A stretch of 52,373 nt of DNA, from NCBI GenBank assembly GCA_028288765.1, contig JAQGHQ010000583.1, positions 1 through 52,373 of the forward strand, read 5' to 3'. Made by a program: the position numbers and the translations under genes. Numbering within the stretch: position 1 is the first letter of the stretch; each line of letters opens with the position of its first letter. The stretch is from Gemmataceae bacterium (GTDB lineage Bacteria > Planctomycetota > Planctomycetia > Gemmatales > Gemmataceae). Shown piece by piece: positions 48,860-52,373 of this stretch. The notes beneath the pieces were generated by a model, which was not told the DNA's origin, made no database searches, and was given only the letters and a program-made list of their open reading frames with translations.

Positions 48860-49168
48860 GGACGCCTCCTGTCGGGCAGGGAGGACCGGTCGCCCACCCC
48901 CGCGGTGTCCCGAAGCTGTCAGAGTCGGGCCGGGGAGCGGTATAGTTCTCGTAGAGGACAACAATGTCCCGTCAGCGAGCGACTGATGTGATGGGCACAA
49001 CTCAATAGTAGCAAATCTCACGCCGGATTTAATCGCCACCGGAATGATACTTGCTGACCAGACCTCGGATCGTCCCTGTCCCTCTGGTGAATGGAATTAA
49101 TCGCCGGGACGAGTCTTCTCACGCCTCGCCGGACCCAAGGCTGGTTCCGCCAGGCGACTGAGGTATCC
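48860..49168. other. Divergent control region of the formate module
   Basis: 309 nt between the FDH operon (minus) and the transporter (plus). It is AT-richer at 48960-49060. Only the ribosome-binding sites are clear (reverse GGAGG at about 48865-48870; GAGG at about 49160). No promoter with both hexamers or a known regulator site was recognised. Confidence 0.4.
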
Positions 49169-50617
49169 ATGTCGACGCCGGACACGAATCAATCGGGGGA
49201 CTCCGCTCCGGGCTTCCTGGACCGAGAGCGGATCGTCGCCGGGCCGGGCTTCAACCGGTGGTTGGTCCCACCCGCGGCCCTCGCCATCCATCTCGCGATC
49301 GGCGAGGTCTATGCGTTCAGCGTGTTCAAGATCCCTCTCACCCACCTCATCGGCGGCAGCGAGCCGTCCCCGGCGGACTGGACCCAGTCCGACATCGCCT
49401 GGGTCTTTAGCATCGCCATAGTGTTCCTCGGGCTGTCCGCCGCCGTCTTCGGCCAGTGGCTCGAACGGGTCGGGCCGCGGAAGGCGATGTTCGCCTCGGC
49501 CGCGTGCTTCGGCAGCGGGTTCCTCATTTCGGCAGTCGGGGTGGTGTTACACCAGATCTGGCTCATTTATTTGGGCTACGGGGTGATCGGCGGGATCGGC
49601 CTGGGGCTGGGGTACATCTCCCCTGTGTCCACTCTCATCAAATGGTTTCCGGACCGGCCCGGGATGGCCACCGGGCTCGCGATCATGGGGTTCGGTGGCG
49701 GGGCGATGATCGGATCGCCGCTCGCCCAGCTGCTCATGGCGCACTACCGGACGTCCTCGACCCCCGGGGTGGCAGAGACGTTCGTCACGATGGGGGTGGG
49801 CTACTTCCTGTTCATGATGTTCGGGGCCTTGACGGTCCGCGTCCCGTCGCCCGGCTGGTACCCCGCCGCGGCAGGGTCGACGGAGCGGCGCGCGGACCAC
49901 GGGCGGCCGAGCCGGGCGGCCGAGCCCCCGGGGGTGACGGCCGATGAAGCGATCAAGACCCCCCAGTTCTGGTTGCTGTGGGGGGTTCTGTTCCTGAACG
50001 TGACGGCCGGGATTGGGGTGATCGAGCAGGCGTCGCCGATGATTCAGGAGATGTTCCCCGGCCGGGTCACGCCCGAGGCCGCCGCCGGGTTCGTCGGCCT
50101 CCTGAGCCTGTTCAACATGGTCGGCCGGTTCGGCTGGTCGTCCCTGTCCGACAAGATCGGCCGCAAGACGACGTACGCCGTCTTCTTCCTGCTGGGGGCA
50201 ACCCTGTACGCCCTCACCCCGCATTCCGGCCGGCTCGACGGCGTGGCCCTGTTCGTCCTCGGGTACGGGATCATCCTAAGCATGTATGGCGGCGGCTTCG
50301 CGACGATCCCCGCGTACCTCCGCGACCAGTTCGGAACGCTCCAGGTGGGGGCGATCCACGGCCGCCTCCTGACCGCGTGGTCCGCCGCCGGGGTGATGGG
50401 GCCGGGGCTGGTCAACTACATCCGCGAGTACCAGCTCGAACACGGCGTCCCCAAGGTGGAAGCGTACACGGTCACCATGTACGTGATGGCCGGGCTGCTC
50501 GTCATCGGGTTCGTCTGCAACTTGCTGGTCCGGCCGGTGGACCGACGGCACGTGGCGGTCACCCCCCCCGCGTCTCCTTTTCCGGCCGGTGCCACGCACA
50601 GCCCTTCCCCGATCTGA
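49169..50617 (+). CDS. Oxalate/formate antiporter-family MFS transporter
   Basis: A 482-residue major facilitator with about twelve TM helices. The N-terminal part NRWLVPPAALAIHLAIGEVY then AFSVFKIPLTHL is the OFA (oxalate:formate antiporter) family signature, and YGVIGGIGLGLGYISPVSTL with WFPDRPGMATGLAIMGFGGG follows as expected. The cytoplasmic loop between TM6 and TM7 is rich in Arg, Pro and Ala. Placed back to back with the formate dehydrogenase operon, it probably imports or exchanges formate or oxalate. The ATG at 49169 has GAGG upstream; the frame is open to 49091 but without a site. A small protein gene follows after 13 nt. Confidence 0.9.
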   Translation: MSTPDTNQSGDSAPGFLDRERIVAGPGFNRWLVPPAALAIHLAIGEVYAFSVFKIPLTHLIGGSEPSPADWTQSDIAWVFSIAIVFLGLSAAVFGQWLERVGPRKAMFASAACFGSGFLISAVGVVLHQIWLIYLGYGVIGGIGLGLGYISPVSTLIKWFPDRPGMATGLAIMGFGGGAMIGSPLAQLLMAHYRTSSTPGVAETFVTMGVGYFLFMMFGALTVRVPSPGWYPAAAGSTERRADHGRPSRAAEPPGVTADEAIKTPQFWLLWGVLFLNVTAGIGVIEQASPMIQEMFPGRVTPEAAAGFVGLLSLFNMVGRFGWSSLSDKIGRKTTYAVFFLLGATLYALTPHSGRLDGVALFVLGYGIILSMYGGGFATIPAYLRDQFGTLQVGAIHGRLLTAWSAAGVMGPGLVNYIREYQLEHGVPKVEAYTVTMYVMAGLLVIGFVCNLLVRPVDRRHVAVTPPASPFPAGATHSPSPI

Positions 50618-50630
50618 GTTCGGAGGTTCC

Positions 50631-50777
50631 ATGTCCGCGCTCCCACCGCCCGCCGACGGCCCGTCGCAAACCGAGTCCGACCTGGCAACACTCTTATTCC
50701 GGTGGGCGTGGGTGATGACTCCGCTCTCCTGGGGGGTGTGGGAAACGGTCCGCACTTCCCTGGCTCTGTTCCGGTGA
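50631..50777 (+). CDS. MFS transporter small subunit
   Basis: A 48-residue protein with one hydrophobic helix (LLFRWAWVMTPLSWGVWETV). Small proteins with a PLxWGVxxT pattern accompany OFA-family transporters and are annotated as MFS transporter small subunits; their role is not well studied. It starts 13 nt after the transporter stop, with a strong GGAGG ribosome-binding site before the ATG, so co-expression is very likely. Confidence 0.8.
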   Translation: MSALPPPADGPSQTESDLATLLFRWAWVMTPLSWGVWETVRTSLALFR

Positions 50778-50831
50778 ATCGGAAGGGCGAGTGGCGCCCC
50801 GGCTCGCGCCGCCAACCCCACCCGGCCCCTG

Positions 50832-50863
50832 AAAAAGTACCGGCCGGCGACAACGCCGGCCGG
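50832..50863 (-). terminator. Terminator of the hydrolase-fold gene
   Basis: Perfect 10-bp stem CCGGCCGGCG (50840-50849) and CGCCGGCCGG (50854-50863) with an ACAA loop; on the minus strand it is followed by TACTTTTTC. It lies about 37 nt beyond the minus-strand hydrolase stop and also separates it from the convergent small transporter gene. Confidence 0.75.
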
Positions 50864-50899
50864 GTGGGTGAGAAGCTCCGGGCACCGGTCGAGGACCCG

Positions 50900-52373
50900 T
50901 CAGTCCTGGTTCTGGAATTCCAGTTTGGCGAGGTAGAGCATTCGCCTGTCGCCCCGGACCCAGTAGTCTTCCAGAAGCACATGCATGTCCTGCTCGAGCA
51001 CCTTCGGCTTCCACCCGTTCGGCACCCTCCTGTTCACCGTCACCTGGACCGGCTTCGCCCAGTCGATCATGTCCCGGCCGATCCAGACCCCGATCGTCCG
51101 AACCCCCCGCGACTCCAGGGCGATGAGGTTGTTCCCTTTGATGTCGCCCTGAAGAGTGGCCGGGAGCAGGTTCCCGGCGGGCTTCCCGCCGGCGGCCAGA
51201 TTACCCGGATGAATCTTTTCCGCCCCGAGCCAGTAGAACCGGTTGTCGGTCTCCCGCATCGTCTGCCAACTGAACCGCGGGCCGTTGCCGAGCTGGAGGG
51301 TCGACGTCCCGTTCGCCCGCTTCTTCCTCGCCAGCCAGTCGAACATCACCGGGGTTTCCGCCGGATACCATTCGACCCCGCGGCCCCGGTAAACCACCTC
51401 CAGGGCCGGGAACCCGTTCGGCATCCACCGGTCGAAGATCCGGCGGAGCTGGGTGTTCGAGTCCTCGGCCAGCTGCCCGGAGACGACGTAGAACGGCAGC
51501 TTCTGGGCGTTCCGCCAGTATTCCATGAACATCCCCTGCCACCTCGGGGTCGCCCCGACCGCGATCACCCCGGCGAAGAGGTCGGGGTGCGACACGCCCA
51601 CGTCCATGGCCATGTCCGCCCCCGCCCCACCCCCGACCATGAACACCCGGTCGTTGTCGACGGTGAAGTGCCGGATCACGTCCCGGAGGGCCCCGGTCAC
51701 GAAGTCGTGGTCTTCGCCCTTCCACTCCCAGTAGGTTTTTCCGTCGAACGGGATGGTCCAGAGCGGGGCGACCATGATGTACCCGTTCTTGTCGGCGTCG
51801 GCCGCCAGCGCCCCCATCAGGCGCTCGGCCGGGAGGCCGGGGTAGGTCAGGACGATCAGCACCGGGTACGCCCGACCGTGGTGGTACTCCGGCGGGAGTT
51901 TGACGAGGTAATCGACCCCCGCCAGGTGCTCCCCGTACGGGGTGGACCGCCGCGTGAACACGCCGTCCGGGACGCCGTTGCCCCGGACCAGGGAGCCGGT
52001 CCGGAACACGAGGTCTTCCGGCTCGGCCGGCGGGAGGAGGGAAATCACCTGGGCGAGTTCGTCGATCCCGAGGGGGTTGGTCTTGCGGTAGGCGGTGAGG
52101 ATGCCGTGCCGCTCGTTCTGGCTCGTCGCCCGCTGATACTCGAGCACGGCCTTTCGCGCCCGCCAGACCTGCAGCGCCTGGGCGGGGACCGGCGTCGCGC
52201 CATTCTTCCCCTTCACCCACCCGCTGATCGCGGTCGAGAGCAGTTCCGCAGGGGTCTTCGACGGCGGCCTGGCCTGGCCCTTCTCCCGCTCCGCCTGGGC
52301 GGCGAGGTTGACGAAGAACTCGACCCGGCCCACGCTGTCGGGGTGGAGTTCGCCGTGGACGGTCTCCGCCGCG
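50900..52373 (-). CDS. Alpha/beta-hydrolase-fold protein, 5' end outside the window
   Basis: At least 490 residues; the frame is open to the window edge (first visible residues AAETVHGELHPDS), so the start is missing. The C-terminal half resembles esterase/PHB-depolymerase-like hydrolases: YHHGRAYPVLIVLTYPGLPA, then VDNDRVFMVGGGAGADMAMD and HPDLFAGVIAVGA. At the nucleophile elbow, where GHSMGG-type sequence is expected, the protein has GGGAGA, so the catalytic serine is absent and it may not be an active hydrolase. A terminal beta-rich domain contains NRRVPNGWKPKVLEQDMHVL. It ends in front of a good terminator. Function unknown. Confidence 0.8.
   Translation of the reverse strand, partial: AAETVHGELHPDSVGRVEFFVNLAAQAEREKGQARPPSKTPAELLSTAISGWVKGKNGATPVPAQALQVWRARKAVLEYQRATSQNERHGILTAYRKTNPLGIDELAQVISLLPPAEPEDLVFRTGSLVRGNGVPDGVFTRRSTPYGEHLAGVDYLVKLPPEYHHGRAYPVLIVLTYPGLPAERLMGALAADADKNGYIMVAPLWTIPFDGKTYWEWKGEDHDFVTGALRDVIRHFTVDNDRVFMVGGGAGADMAMDVGVSHPDLFAGVIAVGATPRWQGMFMEYWRNAQKLPFYVVSGQLAEDSNTQLRRIFDRWMPNGFPALEVVYRGRGVEWYPAETPVMFDWLARKKRANGTSTLQLGNGPRFSWQTMRETDNRFYWLGAEKIHPGNLAAGGKPAGNLLPATLQGDIKGNNLIALESRGVRTIGVWIGRDMIDWAKPVQVTVNRRVPNGWKPKVLEQDMHVLLEDYWVRGDRRMLYLAKLEFQNQD

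Noticed and set aside
45617..49039. Formate dehydrogenase as a pseudogene or as two genes
   Set aside because: The separating stop is a TGA in the exact Sec context with a SECIS-like hairpin at the right distance, and selB is present, so one selenoprotein gene is the better reading.
1..52373. tRNA and rRNA genes
   Set aside because: No T-loop GGTTCRAAYCC pattern with matching acceptor stem or rRNA signature was found by eye; selC in particular was looked for and not seen. A covariance-model search would be decisive.

Overview
The window looks like a chromosomal segment of a planctomycete, most plausibly a member of the Gemmataceae. It is GC-rich, carries outer-membrane biogenesis lipoproteins (BamD- and LptE-like), a VIT/VWA protein, WD40 and HEAT proteins, an ECF sigma/anti-sigma pair, a giant double UvrA, and many GC-rich palindromic repeats between and even inside genes. 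I found no rRNA, tRNA, complete IS element, prophage or CRISPR array.

Layout. (1) 0-1.4 kb: a MoxR-type AAA+ ATPase (minus) between two palindromes with 10-nt loops. (2) 2.3-12.2 kb: a chemosensory operon on the plus strand in the order receptor, CheW, CheR-TPR, cysteine-motif CheW, CheA-REC, CheB. This is the gene order of the Wsp surface-sensing system, but the diguanylate cyclase WspR is not present; instead an ATP-grasp ligase overlaps the end of cheB by 4 nt. (3) 12.2-18.4 kb: a glycine-rich RRM RNA-binding protein with its own terminator, a small hypothetical, a fatty-acid desaturase, SelB (selenocysteine elongation factor), an antitoxin with a frameshifted PIN toxin, and a GmhA-like isomerase. 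(4) 18.5-21.6 kb (minus): recO, bamD-like, lptE-like. (5) 21.6-22.7 kb: a gene-free stretch with decayed repeats. (6) 22.7-30.1 kb: ThuA-like protein, pdxH, glutathione peroxidase, folP, proA, a HEAT protein, a small lipoprotein and a WD40 protein. (7) 30.3-35.3 kb (minus): a VIT/VWA protein, a 74-bp tandem repeat array, anti-sigma and ECF sigma. (8) 35.6-42.7 kb: a 2369-residue protein with two complete UvrA units plus a duplicated C-terminal domain; three ~27-bp inverted repeats sit in frame inside this gene. (9) 42.9-43.7 kb: two small accessory genes, one of the DUF6884 type. (10) 43.8-50.8 kb: a formate module. A formate dehydrogenase operon (minus: catalytic, iron-sulfur and NrfD-like membrane subunits) lies back to back with an oxalate/formate-type MFS transporter and its small partner protein (plus). 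(11) 50.9 kb to the end: an alpha/beta-hydrolase-fold protein that runs off the window and lacks the usual nucleophile serine.

How the parts fit. The formate dehydrogenase is interrupted by an in-frame UGA that sits in the canonical selenocysteine context and is followed 11 nt later by a 7-bp hairpin with a GGUCU loop, the same spacing and loop as the SECIS of E. coli fdhF. With selB about 31 kb away, this is a coherent selenocysteine-dependent formate oxidation system. The ECF sigma and anti-sigma probably form a regulatory pair; RecO/BamD/LptE form a housekeeping operon. The most unusual items are the UvrA double gene with palindromic insertions, the Wsp-like operon whose output gene is replaced by an ATP-grasp enzyme, and the 74-bp repeat array.
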